A stretch of 8,256 bases of DNA from CADAWZ01 sp045114665 (GCA_045114665.1 JBGUKW010000012.1:1-8256); one strand, 5' to 3'. Positions 1-5,586 are shown, numbered from the stretch's first letter. The notes: generated from the sequence alone by a model not told the origin. Numbers and translations are program-made.

Positions 1-2
1 AA

Positions 3-770
3 AATCCTGTTATTTTGACAAAGAATCAAGAACAGGATTTGGAGATAAAGAAGCAAGAAGATAAAGATTGGAACTCATATTCAACAAAGGCTCTTGCATT
101 AAATCTTGGCAAGCAGGCGACTCTTTCTGGAGTTACTGGTCTTTGTATGGGGGCTGAATCTTATATTGATTCGCAAATTTTAAATAATGATGATGTTGAA
201 GTTCGAGATTTTGTTTCAAAGTCTATAGAATCTGGAATTGATTTTGGGTTAAAGGTGGCTACTACAGGTGCTATTGAGGTTGCTGTAGAAAATGGAATTT
301 TTCCTTTTTTGAAAAAAACACCTGTTGGGATACTTTCTTGTATTGGTTCTGGTATAGTTGAAAATTGTAAGACTGCTTGGAAATTTATAAAGGGTGAAAT
401 CAATGGACACGAAGCTCTTGATAGAGTAGGGCGTGTTGCTACAGTACAAGTAAAGACTGCTTTTGGTATTTGTTTAAAAAGAGAAACTTGTGAGAAAATT
501 GGAGAAACTATTGGAGGAGCAATTTTTGGACCTCAAGGAAAAGTTGTCGGTAAAATAGCAGGAAATGTCATCAGTGCTGTTGCAAATACTGATGTTGGTA
601 AGGCTATTGGTGAAGGTATAAAGAAAATTGCTAAACCTGCAGTTGAGTATGCTAAAAATTGTTGGAATACTGTTAAAAAGACGGCTGGTGAATGGCTCGA
701 TAATACTCGTAAAGCAGTTTCTAATGGTCTTAAAAAGGTTGGTAATTTTTTTAAATCGCTTTTTAGTTGA
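3..770 (+). CDS. Unrecognised protein with glycine-zipper-like segment, 5' end probably outside the window
   Basis: I do not recognise this protein. The frame is open from the first in-frame codon at nt 3. The first usable start inside the window is a TTG at 15, but no Shine-Dalgarno sequence precedes it, so the true start probably lies upstream. From the TTG the product is 251 residues. The N-terminus is charged and lysine/glutamate rich. The middle has alternating Gly/Ala-rich hydrophobic stretches (about residues 75-115 and 160-200), including a run of GxxxG-like spacing around IGGAIFGPQGKVVGKIAG. The C-terminal 50 residues are amphipathic and basic with repeated Lys, ending FFKSLFS. Glycine-zipper stretches occur in membrane-inserting or pore-forming proteins and in secreted effectors, but I see no signal peptide in the visible part and do not assign a function. 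A palindromic repeat follows it and separates it from the DGR target gene. Confidence 0.7.
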   Translation, partial: NPVILTKNQEQDLEIKKQEDKDWNSYSTKALALNLGKQATLSGVTGLCMGAESYIDSQILNNDDVEVRDFVSKSIESGIDFGLKVATTGAIEVAVENGIFPFLKKTPVGILSCIGSGIVENCKTAWKFIKGEINGHEALDRVGRVATVQVKTAFGICLKRETCEKIGETIGGAIFGPQGKVVGKIAGNVISAVANTDVGKAIGEGIKKIAKPAVEYAKNCWNTVKKTAGEWLDNTRKAVSNGLKKVGNFFKSLFS

Positions 771-815
771 TTATAGTTAATTTAAAAAAATAAGTAAATA
801 AAAAGTTGCTATAAA

Positions 816-1044
816 CTATCCAATATAAGCCTGTATACTGCCACGTTGTCATTGCGAGGCGTAGCCGTGGCAATCTAAGCCTGTAAATTATTATTTACTT
901 AAAAATTGAGTCGATCGCCTCTATTTAGAATGGTGTCCTCGATCTAATTAATAATTACTAAATTTAAATTAAGTGGTTGAGATTGCCACGGTCGCATAGC
1001 TCCCTCGCAATGACATCGCCTATAAACATAGGCTATTTGGATAG
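816..1044. repeat. Palindromic MITE/REP-like intergenic element with nested inverted repeats
   Basis: The gap between the first gene and the DGR target gene is mostly one imperfect palindrome. Outer arms are 816-831 (ctatccaatataagcc) and 1031-1044 (ggctatttggatag). Inner arms are perfect: gtcattgcgag at 848-858 with ctcgcaatgac at 1004-1014, and ccgtggcaatct at 865-876 with agattgccacgg at 980-991. The loop is AT-rich with no ORF. The core ATTGCGAGG...GTGGCAATCT resembles palindromic repeats that I know recur in many bacterial genomes as non-autonomous dispersed elements. No transposase is present and I see no clear target-site duplication. A transcript across it could form a long hairpin, so it may separate the transcription of the two flanking genes. 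Confidence 0.75.
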
Positions 1045-1095
1045 ATTTTAAAATTTTGAAATAAATAAATTAAGGATAAAATATTAGGAGATATT

Positions 1096-2229
1096 ATGGC
1101 TCGTAAAATAAAATTTGCTCTTGAAATGGCTGATGGATCATTTGTAAGTAATCTTGAAGACCTTCAAAAGCATATTAAAACTAATGATGATGTGAAAAAA
1201 CTTGTAGAATATTATCTTGATGGTCGTCTTGAAAGATGGCTTGAAGATAGATATTATGATGAAGAGGCAAAGAAACTTCAGTCAGTTGATAAAGATGATC
1301 CAGATTTTGCTTTAAATCTTTGTAAATCAATCGGTGTAAATTATACTCCAAATGAATCAGTAAATATAGATTTAATCGAATATGAAAAGCGAATGCGAAA
1401 AGCCCTTGAAGAAGTAACTTTAGAAAGTGAACTACTTTCAAATGCAGGTAGTACAGCTTCAACTCAATCTGATCTTGTTTTTCTACTAAAAAATGGAAAG
1501 AGTACAATATATCTTTGGGGTGATTCTTTTAAACTTTTTGTTATGAAAAATATAAGTTATATAGGCATATTGGGTAAGCCTTCCGTAGATATAGGTCTTC
1601 CAGATTTAGAATCTATAAAAAGTTATGGCATAAAATTGGAAAATGTGAAGTTACCTGAAAGATTTAATCCAAATCCTTTTAAAAATGCCAAAGTAGGGGA
1701 TTATGTCAAATTTGGCAATTATCCTCAGACTTCAAATGGTGAAGTTCGACCTATAGAATGGCAGGTATTGTCGATAGAAAATAATAAAATGCTTGTGATT
1801 TCTCGTTATGGTCTTGACACAAATCGTTTTGATGGTAGTTCAAATAAATGGTCAAATAGTGAAATTCGCAAGTGGTTGAATGGTGATTTTTACAATGAAG
1901 CCTTTACTGATCAAGAAAAGAAATCTATAAATCTTTCTAATCTTTCAGATGTCGGCACGAGTGATAATGTTTTCTTTTTGAGTTATGACGAGGCAGATAG
2001 GTATTTTGCTAATGAGGATGCAAGAAAATGTAAGGGAACAGAGTATGCTGTGAAAAATGGTGCTTATGTAGATAGTAGTAATGGTTATAGTTATTGGTGG
2101 CTTCGTTCTCCTTATCTTAATTATGACAATTGTGTCTATAATGTCAACTATGACGGTCTTATCAACTACAACTATCTTGTTGACTGTTATAATCTTCTTG
2201 CGCGCCCCGCTTTGTGGATAAATCTTTAA
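1096..2229 (+). CDS. DGR target protein: variable C-type-lectin-like/DUF6273 protein
   Basis: This is the diversified protein of the retroelement, 377 residues. The ATG is preceded by AGGAG at 1086-1090, a 5-base spacing. There are three parts. Residues 1-85 are a charged, helical N-terminal domain (MARKIKFALEMADG..., ERWLEDRYYDEEAKKL) that I have seen at the front of other DUF6273-type proteins. Residues 125-190 look beta-rich (STIYLWGDSFKLFV). Residues 196-377 are the DUF6273/formylglycine-enzyme-like lectin fold, with VGDYVKFGNYPQT, PIEWQVL, WLNGDFYNEAF and the closing WWLRSP...RPALWINL. Trp335 to about Ala372 is the variable repeat; residues 340, 343, 346, 352, 355, 358, 361 and 363-365 differ from what the template encodes. 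Such folds display variable residues for ligand binding; the ligand cannot be inferred. There is no signal peptide, lipobox or transmembrane segment, so it looks cytoplasmic or non-classically exported, unlike the Treponema denticola TvpA lipoprotein. Confidence 0.93.
   Translation: MARKIKFALEMADGSFVSNLEDLQKHIKTNDDVKKLVEYYLDGRLERWLEDRYYDEEAKKLQSVDKDDPDFALNLCKSIGVNYTPNESVNIDLIEYEKRMRKALEEVTLESELLSNAGSTASTQSDLVFLLKNGKSTIYLWGDSFKLFVMKNISYIGILGKPSVDIGLPDLESIKSYGIKLENVKLPERFNPNPFKNAKVGDYVKFGNYPQTSNGEVRPIEWQVLSIENNKMLVISRYGLDTNRFDGSSNKWSNSEIRKWLNGDFYNEAFTDQEKKSINLSNLSDVGTSDNVFFLSYDEADRYFANEDARKCKGTEYAVKNGAYVDSSNGYSYWWLRSPYLNYDNCVYNVNYDGLINYNYLVDCYNLLARPALWINL
2098..2214 (+). repeat. DGR variable repeat (VR)
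   Basis: This 117-base segment at the 3' end of the target gene aligns without gaps to TR at 2799-2915 (offset 701). Over 2098-2210 there are 14 differences, all opposite an A in TR: nine A to T, three A to G and two A to C. They change 10 of the 17 AAY (Asn) codons of the template, giving Tyr, Cys, Leu and Asp. One more difference (T2211 against A2912) lies just after the GC block and is synonymous. The homology may extend three bases upstream, because TR has AAA at 2796-2798 where VR has TGG (Trp334), again A-only changes. Confidence 0.96.
2200..2210 (+). promoter_or_regulatory. GC-rich initiation-of-mutagenic-homing (IMH) candidate
   Basis: The 11 bases gcgcgccccgc are strikingly GC-rich in an AT-rich gene, contain no A, and close the identical part of VR. 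The same 11 bases occur in TR at 2901-2911. In the BPP-1 DGR a G/C-only block at the 3' end of VR belongs to the IMH, where homing starts and which itself escapes mutation. The block codes for Ala-Arg-Pro of the lectin fold, so it serves both DNA and protein. The role is inferred from position and composition. Confidence 0.8.
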
Positions 2230-2241
2230 TCTTTTAATCTT

Positions 2242-2256
2242 GTGCCCTTAGGGCGC
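2242..2256 (+). other. Hairpin just after the VR gene, candidate DGR target-recognition structure
   Basis: gtgccc-tta-gggcgc forms a 6-bp stem (one G.T pair) with a 3-base loop, 12 bases after the target gene's stop codon. It lacks a following T-run and so is a poor intrinsic terminator. It is flanked by repeated TAATCTT words (2227-2264). DGRs are known to need a hairpin or cruciform shortly downstream of VR for efficient homing; this one has the right position but a shorter loop than the BPP-1 example. Confidence 0.5.
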
Positions 2257-2345
2257 TAATCTTAAATAATTATAATTTAGTTAAAAAATAATTGTTTTTT
2301 AGGTTGTGATTTAAAAGAGGATATATTTAACTATTATTTTTTTTT

Positions 2346-2363
2346 CTCGGCCTTTTGGCCGAG
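2346..2363 (+). other. 7-bp perfect hairpin with TTTT loop upstream of avd
   Basis: ctcggcc-tttt-ggccgag is a perfect GC-rich stem of 7 bp with a 4-base loop, lying 17 bases before the avd start and about 130 bases after VR. The T-run precedes rather than follows the stem, so it is not a standard + strand terminator. Stem and loop size resemble the DGR homing hairpin more than the closer hairpin at 2242 does. It could instead control avd translation or protect mRNA ends. Confidence 0.5.
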
Positions 2364-2380
2364 TCAATTTTATAAAAAAA

Positions 2381-2770
2381 ATGAGTGATAAAAAATCAGA
2401 ACTTTCAGTTATAACAAAGGCAAAAGACCTTTGTTCTTACATTATGACTGTAACCCAAAAATCTCCAAAGCATTTTAGATATTCGTTTGTCTGCCGTATG
2501 CAAAATCTTGCCCTCGACATAATAGAAAATCTTTATAGGGCAAATGACATATTTCTTAATAAAAGCGACAGTATCTTGATTTCTCAGAGACTTAACAAAC
2601 AGAGAGAGGTAAAGACTGATTTGAGGATACTTGGCTATTTTTCAATGTTGGCAATGGAACAGAAATGTATTTTACCAAAACAATATCAAATCATTTCAGA
2701 AATGATAGCCGATTGTCTAAATTTGCTTAATGCATGGGTTGCAAGTGATAAAAAAAGATTACAGCCTTAA
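2381..2770 (+). CDS. avd: DGR accessory variability determinant (Avd), four-helix bundle protein
   Basis: Avd is the small basic partner of the DGR reverse transcriptase. It forms a pentameric barrel of four-helix bundles that binds the RT and the template RNA and is required for mutagenic cDNA synthesis. This 129-residue product is the family's usual length and all-helical in appearance. It carries the typical core: ITKAKDLCSYIMTVTQKSPKHFR near residues 11-33, FVCRMQNLALDIIENLYRAN at 36-55, and a basic stretch (QRLNKQREVKTDLRILGYF) at 69-87. It lies between the target gene and TR, as avd does in BPP-1. The ATG has no visible Shine-Dalgarno; the upstream bases are an A-run, and it shares this with the RT gene. 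TR starts 28 bases after its stop, so the template RNA is probably co-transcribed with it. Confidence 0.92.
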   Translation: MSDKKSELSVITKAKDLCSYIMTVTQKSPKHFRYSFVCRMQNLALDIIENLYRANDIFLNKSDSILISQRLNKQREVKTDLRILGYFSMLAMEQKCILPKQYQIISEMIADCLNLLNAWVASDKKRLQP

Positions 2771-3090
2771 TAGGTTGTTATCAGGGATCTGATTGAAATG
2801 GCTTCGTTCTCCTAATCTTAATAATGACAATAATGTCTATAATGTCAACAATGACGGTAATATCAACAACAACTATAATGTTAACAATAATAATCTTCTT
2901 GCGCGCCCCGCATTGGTCCAAATAAAATATAAGCCAGAAACATATCCGAAAGTTCGGTATGTCCGTGCATAGGACCAAAGGAATCAGATTCCTTCCCATT
3001 TTTATGGGAGAAAACTGCTGGCAGAGAGCCTTACGCTTTTAGCTTTCGGTCTTTTTTGCGGTGAAAAATCCGCCTGCCAGCCCTCTTTAT
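2771..3090 (+). ncRNA. Putative DGR template RNA: TR plus structured 3' spacer
   Basis: No + strand gene occupies this stretch. It begins after the avd stop, contains TR, and continues into a dense run of potential hairpins: ccga/tcgg at 2946-2957, gtcc/ggac at 2961-2975, aaggaat/attcctt at 2978-2994, cccat/atggg at 2995-3008, and an 8-bp gctggcag/ctgccagc stem pairing 3017-3024 with 3074-3081, stacked on gcgg/ccgc at 3058-3073. In BPP-1 the roughly 140-nt spacer after TR folds, binds RT-Avd and provides the priming site for cDNA. Position and size fit that role. The exact 5' and 3' ends are guesses. Confidence 0.65.
2799..2915 (+). repeat. DGR template repeat (TR)
   Basis: This is the invariant donor of sequence for VR, non-coding here because no start or reading frame uses it. 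Read in the VR frame it would encode WLRSPNLNNDNNV..., with 17 AAT/AAC codons in a row of otherwise fixed residues. Codons AAY can mutate at both A positions to give up to 15 amino acids but never a stop. It contains 39 adenines between 2799 and 2911, of which 14 differ in the present VR. Identity ends with the GC block 2901-2911 plus a few bases: after 2915 TR reads gtcc where VR reads tgga, as expected where IMH* and IMH part. Confidence 0.96.
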
Positions 3091-3178
3091 ATTTTGTCTT
3101 TGTCTTTTCTGTACTCTGTCTCTTCCGTCTATAGAAAATTAATTTTTTCCAAACTGCATTTATTATCCAATTAAACAA

Positions 3179-3330
3179 ACTTTTTGGAGGCAATACAACG
3201 AACGACATCACTTTTTCTCGTAGTAAAGACTAAAAAGAAAGCTCTTACTTAGAAGATTTTCTATTTTAAATAAAAATTAGAAAGATAAAACGAGAAAAAT
3301 GTTAAAGAGAGTGTATTGCCTCCAAAAAGT
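3179..3330. repeat. Nested inverted-repeat element with perfect 18-bp arms
   Basis: actttttggaggcaatac at 3179-3196 is perfectly complementary to 3313-3330. Inside it a second pair, tttttctcgt at 3212-3221 and acgagaaaaa at 3290-3299, pairs in register, and the AT-rich centre (about 3255-3285) can pair further. The whole could fold into one long hairpin of about 150 bases. There is no ORF worth calling in it and no clear target duplication. It lies between the presumed DGR RNA spacer and the RT gene. It may be a MITE, part of the DGR RNA, or a regulatory structure in the RT leader; I cannot decide. Confidence 0.7.
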
Positions 3331-3390
3331 AAAACTTGCAATTTGGTTATAAGTAGAAAGAAATATTAGCACCTAACAATAAACCATGTA

Positions 3391-3472
3391 AATGTTGTTT
3401 TGTGCATAAAAATCGAACGGCATCACGACCTTACGAGTGTCTAAAGTGAGATTTTTAAAACAAAATAACATT
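3391..3472. repeat. Second inverted-repeat element in the RT leader
   Basis: aatgttgttttgt (3391-3403) is complementary to 3460-3472 at 12 of 13 positions, and aaaaatc (3408-3414) pairs in register with gattttt (3450-3456). The apical part holds cgaacggcatcac (3414-3426), which repeats with one change the cgaacgacatcac at 3199-3211 found just inside the left arm of the 3179-3330 element. The structure ends 19 bases before the RT start codon, so it would sit in the 5' leader of the RT message. Confidence 0.6.
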
Positions 3473-3491
3473 CGCCAGAAACTAAAAAAAA

Positions 3492-4517
3492 ATGTATGAA
3501 AAAATATGGAATTTTCAAAATCTACTAAAAGCTCATCGAGTTGCAAGACTTGGAAAAAGATGTGAAAAAGCCGTTATAAACTTTGAATTAAGACTTTCAG
3601 AAAATATTTCTCGCATTTCACGAACTCTGAAAAATCATACATACAAAATGGCAGATTATTACAGTTTTATGATTCACGATCCAAAGGATAGACTTATAAA
3701 TGCCCTTCACTATCGTGATAGAGTTGTACAACATTGTATTTGCGACGAGGTTTTAGCTCCTATCATTGATAAAATTCTAATTTATGACAATGCGGCTTGT
3801 CGTCCTAATAAGGGAACACATTTTGCACTCAATAGATTGAGCAGTTTTTTTAGGGATTTTTATAAAACAAATGGGAATAAGGGATATATTTTGAAATGTG
3901 ATATAAAAAAGTTTTTTGATAATATCGATCATAAAATTTTGAAGCAAAAACTCCAAAATATTTTTGATGACGAAGAACTTTTGTCATTACTTTTTCAAAT
4001 AATAGATAGCTATGAAAAGGCACCTAACAAAGGACTTCCACTTGGAAATCAAACGAGTCAATGGTTTGCTATTTATTATCTGGATTCTTTTGATAGACTT
4101 GTAAAAGAAAAATTGAGAATAAAATATTATTCAAGATACATGGATGATTTTATCCTTTTATGTGATGATAAAAATTATCTTAAATATTGCCTTGAAACTA
4201 TGAAAGAATATTTAGGAGATATTCTTAAACTCGAATTCAATGCAAAAACACAAATAATCCCTTTAAAAAATGGTGTTAATTATTTGGGTTTTAGATTTTA
4301 TCTTACAGAAAATGGAAAAGTTGTAAGAAAATTAAAGAAACAGACAAAGTTAAAATTCAAAAGAAAACTTAAATTTTTGAAGGAACAATATTCTAAAGGT
4401 AAGCTAAATATTGAGGATATAAGACAAGTCATAGTCAGCTATATAGGTCATCTAAAACATGGTGATACACACTGGTTGCTAAAAGAAAATTTGAATAAAA
4501 CAATATTTCAGAAGTGA
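3492..4517 (+). CDS. Diversity-generating retroelement reverse transcriptase
   Basis: This RNA-dependent DNA polymerase copies TR RNA into cDNA with errors opposite adenines, in complex with Avd. It is 341 residues, a usual length for DGR RTs, and has only the RT domain with no maturase or endonuclease. RT motifs are in order: RDRVVQH near 75-81, motif A KCDIKKFFDNID at 135-146 with catalytic Asp137, motif B GLPLGNQTSQW at 181-191, motif C RYMDDF at 215-220 with Asp218-Asp219, and NYLGFRFY at 263-270. LGNQTSQ fits the LGxxxSQ form that marks DGR RTs, where group II intron RTs have QGxxxSP. All catalytic aspartates are present, so it should be active. The basic C-terminus (KLKKQTKLKFKRKLKFLKEQ) is probably RNA-binding. 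There is no Shine-Dalgarno before the ATG, and a structured untranslated region of about 400 bases precedes it. Confidence 0.95.
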   Translation: MYEKIWNFQNLLKAHRVARLGKRCEKAVINFELRLSENISRISRTLKNHTYKMADYYSFMIHDPKDRLINALHYRDRVVQHCICDEVLAPIIDKILIYDNAACRPNKGTHFALNRLSSFFRDFYKTNGNKGYILKCDIKKFFDNIDHKILKQKLQNIFDDEELLSLLFQIIDSYEKAPNKGLPLGNQTSQWFAIYYLDSFDRLVKEKLRIKYYSRYMDDFILLCDDKNYLKYCLETMKEYLGDILKLEFNAKTQIIPLKNGVNYLGFRFYLTENGKVVRKLKKQTKLKFKRKLKFLKEQYSKGKLNIEDIRQVIVSYIGHLKHGDTHWLLKENLNKTIFQK

Positions 4518-4635
4518 ATGAGAAGTGTCTTTTTATTTGCCTGTTTTATGGTGATATTATATTCTCAATAGTTTGAGGAAAATAAAGCCTCTTGGTTAAT
4601 ATTTTAGATAAAACACCTTAATTAAAGGGGGATAA

Positions 4636-5235
4636 ATGGATGTAATTTTATATGTACATGGAAAAGGTGGAAGTTCTGATGAGGCTAAGCTGTACAAAGA
4701 TTTATTCCCAAATTTTGATGTTGTTGGCTTAGATTATAAAACATTCACTCCTTGGCAAACAGGAATAGAGATAAAAGAAGCTGTAAATTCCTTGAAAATT
4801 AAATATAAGAATGTGATGTTAATTGCAAATAGTATTGGAGCTTTTTTTTCAATGTGTGCAGATATTGAAGAAGATATTTCACATGCGTATTTTATATCTC
4901 CCATTGTCAATATGGAACAATTAATTGATGATATGATGAATTTTGCAAATGTAACTGAAGAGGAATTGCAACAAAAGGGAACTATTCAAACTGATTTTAA
5001 TGAAGAGTTATCTTGGGAATATTTGTGTTATGTTCGAAATAATCCTGTGAAATGGAAAGTACCTACAGACATTCTATATAGCAGTAATGACAACTTAACT
5101 TTTATTGATACTATGAGATCTTTTGTCAATGAGCATAATGCAAGTCTTACCGTAATGGAATCTGGGGAGCATTGGTTTCACACAGATGAACAGATACAAT
5201 TTTTACAAAATTGGATAAGAGAAAAGATCGTTTAG
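4636..5235 (+). CDS. Small alpha/beta hydrolase
   Basis: This 199-residue protein has the compact alpha/beta-hydrolase layout. The first strand and oxyanion loop are ILYVHGKGG (residues 4-12). The nucleophile elbow is ANSIG at 64-68 with Ser66. The likely acid is Asp152 (SSNDN) and the likely catalytic histidine is His179 in SGEHWFH. No signal peptide or lipid anchor is visible, so it should act in the cytoplasm as a serine esterase or hydrolase; the substrate cannot be told. The start at 4636 follows a strong aaaggggg Shine-Dalgarno at 4624-4631. The gap from the RT gene (4518-4635) holds no clear terminator or gene. Nothing ties it to DGR function; it is more likely ordinary accessory cargo. 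Confidence 0.85.
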   Translation: MDVILYVHGKGGSSDEAKLYKDLFPNFDVVGLDYKTFTPWQTGIEIKEAVNSLKIKYKNVMLIANSIGAFFSMCADIEEDISHAYFISPIVNMEQLIDDMMNFANVTEEELQQKGTIQTDFNEELSWEYLCYVRNNPVKWKVPTDILYSSNDNLTFIDTMRSFVNEHNASLTVMESGEHWFHTDEQIQFLQNWIREKIV

Positions 5236-5269
5236 TGTACTTTTTTTATTTATTATATTTCTTAGAATT

Positions 5270-5292
5270 TTCACTTTTTGAGTGAATATTTT
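5270..5292 (+). terminator. Weak candidate terminator after the hydrolase gene
   Basis: ttcact (5270-5275) and agtgaa (5281-5286) form a 6-bp stem with a 5-base loop, followed by tattttta. The stem is AT-rich and short, so termination would be weak. Its place, between the hydrolase stop and the promoter for the zipper genes, is sensible. Confidence 0.35.
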
Positions 5293-5321
5293 TAAAAATG
5301 ACAGATTTTGTCAGTGTAATT

Positions 5322-5330
5322 TGTTATAAT
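5322..5330 (+). promoter_or_regulatory. Extended -10 promoter for the zipper microprotein pair
   Basis: TGTTATAAT is a perfect extended -10 element (TGnTATAAT). A TTGTCA lies upstream at 5308-5313 but is only 11 bases away, too close to act as the matching -35; no good -35 is seen at 17 bases. Transcription would begin near 5337 and leave a leader of about 25 bases to the ATG at 5363, which contains the GGAGG ribosome binding site. Confidence 0.6.
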
Positions 5331-5362
5331 AAAATGAACAAAACAACGGAGGATTTGTAAAA

Positions 5363-5566
5363 ATGGATAATAAAGATTTATTGATTTATCAGCTTCAAAA
5401 AGAAAATGATGATTTGCGATCTCAAATTCAAAATATAAAAGAAGAAAATAACAAACTTCGTCTTGAAAATGCAGGTGTAAAAGAACTTATACATTTTAAA
5501 TTAAATCCAACAATGCAAGATGTAAGGGCAACATACGAAAATTTTAAAAGACAAGGACGAGTTTAG
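5363..5566 (+). CDS. Leucine-zipper microprotein, first copy
   Basis: This 67-residue protein of unknown function is mostly a coiled coil. In residues 8-36, heptad d positions are Leu11, Leu18, Ile25 and Leu32, and a positions are Ile8, Asn15, Ile22, Asn29 and Asn36. Asn at a positions typically favours parallel dimers. The C-terminal part (FKLNPTMQDVRATYENFKRQGRV) is different from its neighbour and is basic. There is no DNA-binding basic region in front of the zipper and no membrane segment. GGAGG at 5348-5352 precedes the ATG. The next gene is a paralogue 20 bases downstream, almost certainly co-transcribed, so homo- or heterodimers are likely. It could be an adaptor or antagonist of another coiled-coil protein, but that is a guess. 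Confidence 0.82.
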   Translation: MDNKDLLIYQLQKENDDLRSQIQNIKEENNKLRLENAGVKELIHFKLNPTMQDVRATYENFKRQGRV

Positions 5567-5573
5567 AAAAAAT

Positions 5574-5578
5574 GGAGG
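5574..5578 (+). promoter_or_regulatory. Ribosome binding site that fixes the second zipper gene's start
   Basis: GGAGG lies 8 bases before the ATG at 5587. It overlaps the alternative in-frame ATG at 5572, which has no ribosome binding site of its own. The arrangement GGAGGATT...ATGGA copies that before the first zipper gene, and the proteins then both begin MDNKDLLI. Confidence 0.8.
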
Positions 5579-5586
5579 ATTCACAA

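Noticed and set aside
15..17. TTG as the true start of the first gene
   Set aside because: There is no Shine-Dalgarno in front of it and the frame stays open to the window edge, so the gene probably begins upstream.
1056..1082. TTGAAA and TAAAAT as a promoter for the target gene
   Set aside because: The spacer is only 15 bases and the start of transcription would fall on the ribosome binding site, leaving no leader.
2781..2999. Antisense 72-residue reading frame across TR
   Set aside because: It is the complement of TR; the repeated Ile/Val/Asp pattern (VDIIDIIVII) is only the AAY-rich template read backwards, and TR is better explained as non-coding template.
3002..3211. Antisense 69-residue reading frame after TR
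   Set aside because: It overlaps the hairpin-rich spacer and the left arm of the inverted repeat, has no convincing ribosome binding site and resembles no family I know.
3179..4517. Retron (msr/msd RNA with inverted repeats upstream of an RT)
   Set aside because: The inverted repeats before the RT suggest one, but the RT has the DGR motif LGNQTSQ, and TR, VR and avd are all present.
5572..5586. Upstream ATG for the second zipper gene
   Set aside because: It overlaps the GGAGG that serves the ATG at 5587 and has no site of its own; the 5587 start gives the same N-terminus as the paralogue.
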